DNA of 32,064 bases from a bacterium. Its GTDB lineage: Bacteria > Electryoneota > RPQS01. The notes beneath the pieces were generated by a model. The model did no database searches. It was not told the DNA's origin and was given only the letters and a program-made list of their open reading frames with translations. Where the stretch lies: positions 1-32,064 of the forward strand of contig JAHJDG010000188.1 of assembly GCA_018812265.1 (NCBI GenBank). The letters are read 5' to 3'. The translations under genes and the position numbers were made by a program. Positions 25,236-32,064 of the stretch are shown piece by piece; position 1 is the stretch's first letter, and each line of letters begins with the position of its first letter.

Positions 25236-26900
25236 ATGGCGACCGACCATACACCATCCGAAACAACGACGCAGCGAGATCAATGGCTGCGTACCGTCGA
25301 AAAGCTGATCGCGAAACTGCCGGAACGAAAACCGCTGTTTCAGACGGACAGTCAGATTGATATCGCGAGACTGTACGAACCGGATTCGCGATTCGATGCC
25401 GGGCAGAAGCTCGGCTATCCGGGGATGTATCCGTTCACGCGCGGCATTCATCCCAACATGTATCGTGGCCGCTTGTGGACCATGCGTCAGTATGCCGGAT
25501 TCGGAACGGCGGAAGAATCCAACGCCCGCTATAAGTATTTGCTTTCGCAAGGTACAACGGGTCTGTCGGTAGCGTTTGATCTGCCGACTCAGATCGGCTA
25601 CGACAGCGATCACGCCGTGGCGGCCGGCGAAGTGGGCAAGGTCGGCGTCGCCATTTGCAGTCTGGACGATTTGGACCTGCTGTTCGACGGGATTCCGCTC
25701 GATCAGGTCAGTACGTCCATGACGATCAACTCGACGGCGGCGATTATGATGGCGATGTACGTGGCCCTCGCCAGAAAGCGCAACATACCGGAAGAGAAAC
25801 TCGCCGGAACCGTTCAGAACGATATTCTCAAGGAATATGTAGCGCGCGGGACGTACATTTTTCCACCACGACCTTCCATGAGACTGGTGACGGACATCAT
25901 TTCATATTGTCACCGTCATCTGCCGCAGTGGAACACGATTTCGATTTCGGGCTATCATATTCGCGAGGCCGGATCCAACGCGATTCAGGAGCTCGCCTTC
26001 ACGTTCGCCAACGCGATTGCCTACGTCGAGGCCGTGCTGAGTACGGGACTTCGAGTGGACGACTTCGCGCCGCGGCTGGCGTTCTTCTGGGGTTGTCACA
26101 ACAATTTTTTTGAAGAGGTGGCGAAGTTCCGTGCCGCCCGGAGGGTGTGGGCTTCAATCATGAAGGAGCGCTTTGCCGCTCTCGATCCTCGTTCGATGAT
26201 GTTGCGTTTCCATACTCAAACGGCGGGCTGCACGCTGACGGCACAGCAGCCGGACAACAATGTGGTGCGCGTGACGATTCAAGCCCTGGCGGCCGCTATG
26301 GGCGGGACGCAAAGCCTGCACACGAATTCGATGGACGAGGCGTTATCCTTGCCTACGGAAAATTCCGCCCGCGTGGCACTGCGCACGCAGCAGATCATCG
26401 CCCATGAGTCGGGCGTTGTGGATACCGTGGACCCGCTCGGTGGCAGCTACTTCGTCGAGTCGCTTACCGAGCAAATCGAGCGTGAAGTCTGGAAATATTT
26501 GCAGCAAATCGAGAAGATTGGCGGAGCGGTCGCTGCCATCGAACAGCACTACTTCCAAAAGGAAATCGCAGCGGAGGCCTACCGCTACGAGCGTGAGATC
26601 GAGTCGGGTGAACGGATTATTGTGGGTGTGAACAAATTCAAGACGGACGATACCTTATCGCCACCTATTCTACGCGTGAAACCGGAGATTGAACGACGTC
26701 AACGTCAACGACTTGCCGATTTACGTGCACGACGGGATAACGCGAAGGCCGGCAATGCCTTGAGAGAGTTGAAGGCATTGGCACGAACCGACCAGAATCT
26801 CATGCCTACGATTGTGGCGGCGGTCGAGCAGTCCTGTACGCTGGGTGAAATCGCCGACGCACTCCGCGAGGTATGGGGCGAGTTTCACGATCAGACGTGA
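25236..26900 (+). CDS. Methylmalonyl-CoA mutase large (catalytic) subunit
   Basis: This 554-residue TIM-barrel protein is the large subunit of a B12-dependent acyl-CoA mutase, which interconverts methylmalonyl-CoA and succinyl-CoA. It carries [19 protein letters not shown] with Y86, [10 protein letters not shown] with R204, and [12 protein letters not shown] with H241. By position these match Y89, R207 and H244 of the Propionibacterium enzyme, and the tyrosine/arginine pair favours methylmalonyl-CoA over isobutyryl-CoA. The C-terminal B12-binding domain is absent, so a separate small subunit must exist; none is in the window. The size fits the split archaeal/actinobacterial type. The gene lies 19 bases after the biotin carrier and overlaps birA as GTGA, which supports a propionyl-CoA to succinyl-CoA route or its reverse. 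Confidence 0.93.
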   Translation: MATDHTPSETTTQRDQWLRTVEKLIAKLPERKPLFQTDSQIDIARLYEPDSRFDAGQKLGYPGMYPFTRGIHPNMYRGRLWTMRQYAGFGTAEESNARYKYLLSQGTTGLSVAFDLPTQIGYDSDHAVAAGEVGKVGVAICSLDDLDLLFDGIPLDQVSTSMTINSTAAIMMAMYVALARKRNIPEEKLAGTVQNDILKEYVARGTYIFPPRPSMRLVTDIISYCHRHLPQWNTISISGYHIREAGSNAIQELAFTFANAIAYVEAVLSTGLRVDDFAPRLAFFWGCHNNFFEEVAKFRAARRVWASIMKERFAALDPRSMMLRFHTQTAGCTLTAQQPDNNVVRVTIQALAAAMGGTQSLHTNSMDEALSLPTENSARVALRTQQIIAHESGVVDTVDPLGGSYFVESLTEQIEREVWKYLQQIEKIGGAVAAIEQHYFQKEIAAEAYRYEREIESGERIIVGVNKFKTDDTLSPPILRVKPEIERRQRQRLADLRARRDNAKAGNALRELKALARTDQNLMPTIVAAVEQSCTLGEIADALREVWGEFHDQT

Positions 26901-27679
26901 TCTGGAATCAGAGACTGTTCGACCGCCATCTCACGACGCGCCGCTTCGGTCGCGAGGTGGAGTGGCTAGCAGAAGTTGACTCGACCAACCGTTGGTTGGC
27001 CGACCACGTGGATCGTTTTACCATGTCGGGGGGGGTGGTCGTAACCGATCATCAAACGAAGGGACGGGGGCGTTACGATCGGATGTGGCATGACAAAGCG
27101 GGGGCTTGTTTGTTGTTTTCGCTCTTCATTCGCCAATCCACGACCGATGAGAATAGTCTCGGAAGTCTGTTACCGGCCATTGCACTGGCGGATGTGCTGA
27201 CGGCACGGGCCGAGCGGATGACCACGGTTCGTGTCAAGTGGCCGAATGATGTGTTGCTCAACGGACGCAAGGTCGCCGGGATTCTCGGACAGAATCTTCC
27301 GCAAGGGCAACAGATCCTCTCGATTGTGGGAGTTGGACTGAATGTGAGTCTTCGCGAGGAGGATTTCCCGGACGACATCAAAGATTCCGCCACGTCGCTA
27401 TTCCGGGAAATGGGTACATCCGTTCCTCGCGAAGTGATTCTTGCCGAAATGCTCGGCGTTTGGGAGCAACTTCTCGACGAGTGCGCAATGGGAAACATCC
27501 GCAGAATTCTGGATCGCTGGGAATCCTACGGTCCGGAACGAGGAAGCAGGATTGTGCGGCGTACCGACCAGACAACACTCGAAGGACGATACGCGGGTCT
27601 GGGAGAGCGTGGGCAATTGCTGCTGAAGTGTGAGAACGGAATGATTCACGAAGTGTTCAGCGGAGATATCGAACCGTGA
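26897..27679 (+). CDS. birA: Biotin--[acetyl-CoA-carboxylase] ligase, no HTH domain
   Basis: This 260-residue protein is a biotin protein ligase. It uses ATP to form biotinyl-AMP and transfers biotin to the lysine of carrier proteins. The catalytic loop [10 protein letters not shown] (around 63-72) carries the GRGR biotin-binding motif, [12 protein letters not shown] lies near 30-41, and [17 protein letters not shown] is near 114-130. A short C-terminal beta domain (about 215-260) completes the fold. There is no N-terminal helix-turn-helix, so it is a monofunctional ligase and cannot repress genes as E. coli BirA does. The GTG at 26897 overlaps the mutase stop; the in-frame ATG at 26873 lies within the mutase and is less likely. 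The substrate is probably the carrier encoded at 24716. Confidence 0.93.
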   Translation: MIWNQRLFDRHLTTRRFGREVEWLAEVDSTNRWLADHVDRFTMSGGVVVTDHQTKGRGRYDRMWHDKAGACLLFSLFIRQSTTDENSLGSLLPAIALADVLTARAERMTTVRVKWPNDVLLNGRKVAGILGQNLPQGQQILSIVGVGLNVSLREEDFPDDIKDSATSLFREMGTSVPREVILAEMLGVWEQLLDECAMGNIRRILDRWESYGPERGSRIVRRTDQTTLEGRYAGLGERGQLLLKCENGMIHEVFSGDIEP

Positions 27680-28446
27680 GCTCTCGGCTGCTCGCCATAG
27701 ACGTGGGCAACAGCGTAACCACGCTGGGACTCTTCGAAGATTCGCGCTTGCTTGATCGTTGGCGAATGGCCTCGCGGACGGCGTGGACCGAAGACGAAAT
27801 CTGGATTCTGATTTCTCAGTTCCTGACGACTTCGGGATTCGCGATGGATAGCCTGAGTTTCGTTTCGATAGCGTCGGTCGTGCCTGAGTTGACCACGGCG
27901 CATTCCAACATGTCTGCACGTCGCTTGGGTGTGCGTCCGCTGGTGATTTCCGCTTCAAATGTCAAACTCTTGCGCGTTGACTACGAGCCCTTGAGTTCAG
28001 TGGGAGCCGACCGCCTGTGCGGAGCCGCCGCCGCTTTTGTAATGCACGGCGGACCCGTGGTGGTCGTTGATCTGGGAACGGCCACGGTGTTTGATTTCGT
28101 CACGAAGGACGGAATCTATCGCGGTGGACTCATCACTCCCGGGATCGCTACGGCAGTGGAATCGTTGCATCAAGCGGCGGCAATGCTCCCGCGCGTGGAC
28201 ATCGTCTTCCCGTCCAGTCTGATTGGCCGCACTACGGAGACAGCGATCCAGTCGGGCGTACTCCATGGGACAGTCGCCATGATTGACGGGATCGTTGACC
28301 GAATACACAGCGAAGTGGACGGTTCGCTCCGCGTGGTGGCAACGGGTGGATTCGCTGGCTTGCTTCAAGAGCGCAGCCGAGTCATCCGGCACGTAGAACC
28401 GGACTTGGTGCTGAATGGAATCCGCTTGATAACGGAAAACCAATGA
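27676..28446 (+). CDS. coaX: Type III pantothenate kinase
   Basis: This 256-residue protein phosphorylates pantothenate in the first step of coenzyme A synthesis. It has the ASKHA-fold phosphate motif LLAIDVGNSVTTLGLF near the N-terminus, VGADRLCGAAAAF around 113-125, VVVVDLGTATVFD around 133-145 with the conserved aspartate, and GGLITPGIATAVESL. The length is standard for CoaX. The GTG start at 27676 overlaps birA; birA-coaX pairs are common in bacteria, and both products supply cofactors used by the acyl-CoA genes just upstream. The stop overlaps the amidase gene as ATGA. Confidence 0.95.
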   Translation: MSSRLLAIDVGNSVTTLGLFEDSRLLDRWRMASRTAWTEDEIWILISQFLTTSGFAMDSLSFVSIASVVPELTTAHSNMSARRLGVRPLVISASNVKLLRVDYEPLSSVGADRLCGAAAAFVMHGGPVVVVDLGTATVFDFVTKDGIYRGGLITPGIATAVESLHQAAAMLPRVDIVFPSSLIGRTTETAIQSGVLHGTVAMIDGIVDRIHSEVDGSLRVVATGGFAGLLQERSRVIRHVEPDLVLNGIRLITENQ

Positions 28447-29912
28447 AGCGAGCAGCGCAACTTGTTCTGATGCTGTCTCTGCTCGTCGCAATCTCCGCAC
28501 AATGTGCCGAAATCATCCTGGTCTATCCCCGCACTATGGGGAGCGAAGTGTTCGTTTACCCGAATGGTCTTGACTCGACGTTTGTTCTGGGACGAGTTGA
28601 ACCGCCGGGCAGCATACTGCGGATCAATGGCCATGAAGTCGTCTGCACGCCGCGAGGGGCTTTTCTGGCGTGGCTTCCTCTATGCAGCGCGCCCGATGAG
28701 AAGGCGTGGATTCTGTCGTTATCGGAAGATCGAACCGAAATCGCGCGCGTCTCGTTTCCCTATCTTTTCGCGGCCGACTTGCCGAAAACAGCGACGTCCG
28801 ATACGTTCAGTGCGATTTCGTTTCCGCGGGTCATTGAAGTCGCGGCACCCAATGCTCACACTCGCACGGCCATCGGCGGAAGCTATCACATTTTTCCTGA
28901 TTCCGGTTGCCCCCTCGTGGCGCTCAACCATGAAAGGGACTTCTACAAGTTTGAAATCGGCGGTGGCCTGTCGGGTGTGATTGAAGACCGATTTGTCACC
29001 GTCATGGCGAGTCGCTCGCTGCCGGAGGCCGTGCTGGGCAACGGAAAGTGCACCACCGACGGGAAATTCACCCTATGTACTTTTTCATTGAGTAGAGCGG
29101 TCCCGTGGTCTGCCAGTTTGTCCTCCGATCAGAAATCACTGAACGTTATGCTGTTCGGCACGACGGCGGCTATTGACAGAATCCGCTTCGACGTGGCGGA
29201 TGAATTCTTGACGGGAATCACCTGGGAGCAACTTCCGGCGGGTTTGGCGCTCTCATTCTTATGTAAAGAGCCTGTTGCACGGGGCTACGCGGTCACTTGC
29301 GCTCATGGCGATCTGCGAGTGCAGATGCGCCAACCTCTGTCGGCCCGCCCGAGAAGCCTGCGCGGAAAATTGATTGTTCTGGACCCGGGACATAGCGGCG
29401 TTTCGAATGGAGCCATCGGGCCGTTGGGAACGCGGGAAAAGGACGTTAATCTTCGCTGGGCGAACCTCCTGGCCGATGAGCTGCGCCGTCGTGGCGCAAT
29501 CGTTGAACTCACACGATCCGCCGATGAAGACTTGGATCTCTATGCGCGAATTGATTTCGCAAAATCGAGAGCGGCGGATTTCTTCATCAGCCTTCACTGC
29601 AACGCTCTGCCCGATGGTGTGAATCCCTTCGTGCGGCATGGAACCGGCACGTATTATTATCAGGAAGCCTCACGACGGGCTGCCGAGAAGTTGCATCGGC
29701 GTCTGGTGAATGCATCGGGATTGCAGGATGACGGACTATGGGATGCCAATCTGGCCGTGGTTCGTCCCACCGAGTTTCCGGCCGTGCTGCTGGAAGCCGC
29801 GTACTTGATCTATCCGCTCGAAGAGGAACTGCTTCAAACGGATGAATTTCTGCGCCGGCTGTCGAAGGGAGTCGCGCGTGGCTTGAAGGACTATTTTCGA
29901 GAAGAACCGTAG
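28443..29912 (+). CDS. N-acetylmuramoyl-L-alanine amidase (Amidase_3) with N-terminal domain
   Basis: This 489-residue exported protein cleaves the bond between N-acetylmuramic acid and L-alanine in peptidoglycan. A signal peptide (1-22) precedes a beta-rich region of about 280 residues that may bind wall or envelope components in the manner of AMIN domains, though I do not recognise it with confidence. The catalytic Amidase_3 domain (about 310-485) has zinc ligands H317 (LDPGHSG), E332 (TREKDVNL) and H385 (SLHCNA), and the catalytic glutamate E451 (LLEAAYL). The domain is complete, so it should be active in the periplasm. The ATG overlaps the coaX stop. A GGGAG after the stop serves the greA gene. 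Confidence 0.93.
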   Translation: MKRAAQLVLMLSLLVAISAQCAEIILVYPRTMGSEVFVYPNGLDSTFVLGRVEPPGSILRINGHEVVCTPRGAFLAWLPLCSAPDEKAWILSLSEDRTEIARVSFPYLFAADLPKTATSDTFSAISFPRVIEVAAPNAHTRTAIGGSYHIFPDSGCPLVALNHERDFYKFEIGGGLSGVIEDRFVTVMASRSLPEAVLGNGKCTTDGKFTLCTFSLSRAVPWSASLSSDQKSLNVMLFGTTAAIDRIRFDVADEFLTGITWEQLPAGLALSFLCKEPVARGYAVTCAHGDLRVQMRQPLSARPRSLRGKLIVLDPGHSGVSNGAIGPLGTREKDVNLRWANLLADELRRRGAIVELTRSADEDLDLYARIDFAKSRAADFFISLHCNALPDGVNPFVRHGTGTYYYQEASRRAAEKLHRRLVNASGLQDDGLWDANLAVVRPTEFPAVLLEAAYLIYPLEEELLQTDEFLRRLSKGVARGLKDYFREEP

Positions 29913-29924
29913 CGGGAGTCGAGT

Positions 29925-30413
29925 TTGGACAAACAGTACATCACGAAGGCGGGAATGGAGAAACTCATCTCCCAGCTTGAAGAATGGCGGAACCAGAAGC
30001 GTCCAGCAATGGTCAAGCAACTTGCGTCCGCCCGTTCACACGGCGATCTTTCGGAGAACGCCGAGTATCACGCCGCCCGCGAGGAACTCACACGCATTGA
30101 CCAACGCATTCTGCATCTTGAGAAGACACTGCAATCGGCGATAGTCGTGGACGAAACACAAGTGAATACCGATCAGGTCCGAGTGTTTACCAGGGTTCGC
30201 GTGTTGGACAACGCCAAAAACGTCGAGCGCGAGTATTCGATCGTTTCGGCCGCCGAGGCCGATGCGAAGGCCGGGAGAATCAGTCATCAGTCGCCCGTCG
30301 GGCAGGGCTTGATTGGCAGCAAGGTGGGTGAGACCGTCGAGATCACCGTGCCGGCGGGAATTGTGAAGTGGACGATTCTGGAGATCCTTCCGATTCAGCT
30401 TGGAGGAGAGTAA
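29925..30413 (+). CDS. greA: Transcription elongation factor GreA
   Basis: This 162-residue protein rescues backtracked RNA polymerase by stimulating transcript cleavage through the secondary channel. The coiled-coil tip region SARSHGDLSENAEYHAAREE (around 38-57) carries the conserved acidic residues D43 and E46, and the C-terminal FKBP-like domain has the usual SPVGQGLIGSKVGETVEI. The length matches GreA. The start is the TTG at 29925, supported by GGGAG at 29914-29918 and by the family N-terminus (YITKAGMEKL); no ATG gives a better fit. It is probably co-transcribed with the amidase and PspC genes. Confidence 0.95.
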   Translation: MDKQYITKAGMEKLISQLEEWRNQKRPAMVKQLASARSHGDLSENAEYHAAREELTRIDQRILHLEKTLQSAIVVDETQVNTDQVRVFTRVRVLDNAKNVEREYSIVSAAEADAKAGRISHQSPVGQGLIGSKVGETVEITVPAGIVKWTILEILPIQLGGE

Positions 30414-30415
30414 TC

Positions 30416-31096
30416 ATGGATGCTGCGACAAAAAGACTCACTCGTTCAAGCCGCGACCGGGTATTCGGTGGGGTATGCGGAGGTCTCGCTCAGTATATCG
30501 GACACGACGCCGTTCTGGTTCGTGTCGGTTTCGTTGCGCTCGCGCTGCTGGCCGGCTTCGGTGCCGGCGGCATTCTACTGTATCTGTTTGCATGGGTAAT
30601 CATTCCGCTCGACCGGGATGAGTCCACCGCCCAAACGATTTTATCGTCACCGCCGCGTGACGGATCGTCGCGCATCGTCATCGGACTCCTGCTCGTCGTA
30701 GCCGGATTGATGGCTCTTGGACTTTCATTTCTGCCTTTTTTCTGGAGAACGCCCGACTGGCGAATCGCGGGGCCGATTGTTATCATTGCCCTGGGAGTGG
30801 GACTGCTGTTGTGGCGACGGGATCGGGATGCGAAGAAATCAAGCCGACAAACTGATTCGGGCGGAAAAGATTCCGCCGCCGATCCGAGCGGCGCCTTCGC
30901 CGGTGAGCGGACCGCCCGAAGATTGGTGCGTCGGCATCGCGGCCGCAAAATCGCCGGTGTGTGTGAAGGTTTCGGTCACTACTTCGGAATTGATCCGACC
31001 ATTGTCCGCGTAATCTGGTTGGCGTTGGCGCTCGTCGGCGGAGCCGGATTGCTACTCTATCTCATTCTGTGGATTGCCATGCCTTTGGAAGAATAG
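30416..31096 (+). CDS. Membrane protein with two PspC domains
   Basis: This 226-residue protein contains two PspC-type modules. The first (about 6-65) has RVFGGVCGGLAQYIGHDAVL followed by a hydrophobic stretch and IIPLDRD; the second (about 165-226) has KIAGVCEGFGHYFGIDPTIV, then VRVIWLALALV and an end in AMPLEE. Two further transmembrane helices lie between them (about 82-102 and 115-130), joined to the second module by a polar linker. PspC domains are linked to envelope-stress sensing in proteobacterial phage-shock systems, but many bacteria carry them alone, and no pspA or other psp gene is present here. The ATG at 30416 follows a strong ribosome binding site (GGAGGAGAG at 30402-30410). 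The specific role is unknown. Confidence 0.88.
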   Translation: MDAATKRLTRSSRDRVFGGVCGGLAQYIGHDAVLVRVGFVALALLAGFGAGGILLYLFAWVIIPLDRDESTAQTILSSPPRDGSSRIVIGLLLVVAGLMALGLSFLPFFWRTPDWRIAGPIVIIALGVGLLLWRRDRDAKKSSRQTDSGGKDSAADPSGAFAGERTARRLVRRHRGRKIAGVCEGFGHYFGIDPTIVRVIWLALALVGGAGLLLYLILWIAMPLEE

Positions 31097-31104
31097 CCCG
31101 GTTT

Positions 31105-32064
31105 ATGCTAAATCACATCCGAAATTTTTGTATCGTTGCTCATATAGATCACGGCAAATCCACGCTGGCCGATCGGCTGCTTGAGCTTACGCGAACGCTG
31201 GATTCTCGGCAGATGCGCATGCAGGTTCTCGACTCGATGGATCTCGAGCAGGAACGCGGCATCACGATCAAGATGCATCCGATCACGATGATCTATGTGC
31301 GGCCGAATGGTCAAGAATACCTTTTGAATCTGATTGATACGCCGGGTCACGTGGACTTCACGTATGAAGTATCGAGAAGCCTCAAAGCCTGTGAAGGCGC
31401 GCTGCTGGTCGTGGACGCAACCCAGGGACTCGAAGCGCAGACGCTGTCGAACCTGTATCTGGCCCTCGACGCCGGACTCGAGGTAATTCCGGTTCTCAAC
31501 AAGATTGACCTTGCCGTCGCCCGCGTGGATGAAGTGACGCATCAGATATGCGATCTGATGGGCGTTAGCGAGGACGAAGTGTTGAAGGTGAGCGCCAAGA
31601 CCGGTCAGAACGTAGACACGGTTCTGGAAGCGGTGGTCGAGCGGGTCCCCCCGCCCCGCGGGGACGCCGATGCCGAATTGCGCGCCCTGATCTTTGACTC
31701 CCTCTACGAAAGCTACCGGGGTGCCATCGCTCACGTGCGCGTAGTGGATGGAATGATCCGCGCCGGGACCCGCATTCGATTCGCCGCGTCGGGAAAGGAT
31801 TTCGACGTCGGTGAGGTGGGAATTCTGCGACTCGCGCAGATTCCGAGGGATTCGCTGCAGGCGGGCGACGTGGGATACGTGATTACCGGTTGCCGCGACG
31901 TGAGTGAGATCCGGGTGGGGGACACCCTTCTCGATGCCGACCGGCCGTCAACTGAGCCGTTGCCCGGCTATCGAGAAGTCAAGCCGATGGTATTCGCCGG
32001 ATTTTATCCGGCCGACACGAAGGACTATGAGCTCCTGCGCGACTCGCTCGCCAAGCTCCGGCTC
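31105..32064 (+). CDS. lepA: Elongation factor 4 (LepA), 3' end outside the window
   Basis: The first 320 codons of the translational GTPase LepA are present. The frame is open to the last base, so the gene continues to the right. LepA acts on ribosomes, with roles proposed in back-translocation and in 30S assembly or initiation. The P-loop is AHIDHGKST (residues 12-20), with switch II LIDTPGHVDFTYEVSRSLKA, the G4 motif NKIDLAVARVDEV and the G5 region VSAKTGQNV. The following beta-barrel domain (about 190-280) is intact, with FDSLYESYRGAIAHVRVVDG. The ATG at 31105 is eight bases after the PspC stop and the protein starts with the standard family N-terminus (MLNHIRNFCIVAH). Confidence 0.96.
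   Translation, partial: MLNHIRNFCIVAHIDHGKSTLADRLLELTRTLDSRQMRMQVLDSMDLEQERGITIKMHPITMIYVRPNGQEYLLNLIDTPGHVDFTYEVSRSLKACEGALLVVDATQGLEAQTLSNLYLALDAGLEVIPVLNKIDLAVARVDEVTHQICDLMGVSEDEVLKVSAKTGQNVDTVLEAVVERVPPPRGDADAELRALIFDSLYESYRGAIAHVRVVDGMIRAGTRIRFAASGKDFDVGEVGILRLAQIPRDSLQAGDVGYVITGCRDVSEIRVGDTLLDADRPSTEPLPGYREVKPMVFAGFYPADTKDYELLRDSLAKLRL

Overview
This 32-kb window is a gene-dense bacterial chromosome segment. GC is moderately high (mid to high 50s percent, judged by eye). There are about 29 protein-coding genes, all on the plus strand. Many are joined by ATGA, GTGA or TTGA stop/start overlaps, and GTG and TTG starts are common. I see no tRNA, rRNA, CRISPR array, insertion sequence or phage gene. 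No gap between genes exceeds about 145 bases. A complete Bat-type operon, a DUF2723 GT-C membrane glycosyltransferase and several surface glycosyltransferases together suggest a member of the Fibrobacteres-Chlorobi-Bacteroidetes superphylum, perhaps an uncultivated candidate phylum. That placement is inferred from gene content and is not proven.

Layout. (1) 1-1983: a sensor histidine kinase cut by the left edge of the window. (2) 2041-2457: a small TPR lipoprotein with its own promoter and a clear intrinsic terminator. (3) 2601-10716: the Bat operon, comprising a MoxR ATPase, a DUF58 protein, a BatD-like membrane protein, BatA, BatB, BatC, BatD and BatE. The DUF58 gene carries an in-frame amber codon inside its most conserved motif. 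(4) 10819-15622: a GT2 glycosyltransferase, a DUF2723 mannosyltransferase-like protein and a predicted outer-membrane barrel, closed by a strong terminator. (5) 15754-20250: a PurE-like protein, a polyprenol-phosphate-mannose-synthase-like GT2, another GT2, AccA, a YbgC-like thioesterase and an NAD-dependent epimerase-like protein. (6) 20272-23193: a MrfA-like (YprA) helicase fused to a DEDDy exonuclease domain. (7) 23190-28446: biotin carboxylase, biotin carrier, methylmalonyl-CoA mutase large subunit, biotin ligase and type III pantothenate kinase. (8) 28443-32064: a cell-wall amidase, GreA, a double-PspC membrane protein and LepA, which runs off the right edge.

How the genes fit together. 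In region 3 the MoxR ATPase probably acts on the von Willebrand A proteins DUF58, BatA and BatB at the membrane, with BatC, BatD and BatE as periplasmic or membrane partners. Regions 4 and 5 hold a plausible lipid-linked mannose route: the enzyme at 16209 would charge a polyprenyl phosphate, and the DUF2723 protein could transfer the sugar to exported protein. Region 7 looks like acyl-CoA metabolism built on biotin, coenzyme A and B12. The biotin carboxylase and carrier could form part of a propionyl-CoA carboxylase feeding the mutase. The carboxyltransferase beta subunit, the methylmalonyl-CoA epimerase and the B12-binding mutase subunit are not in the window.

Most of the content is recognisable housekeeping and envelope biology. 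The observations most worth checking are the amber codon in the DUF58 gene, the helicase-exonuclease fusion and the possible protein O-mannosylation set.
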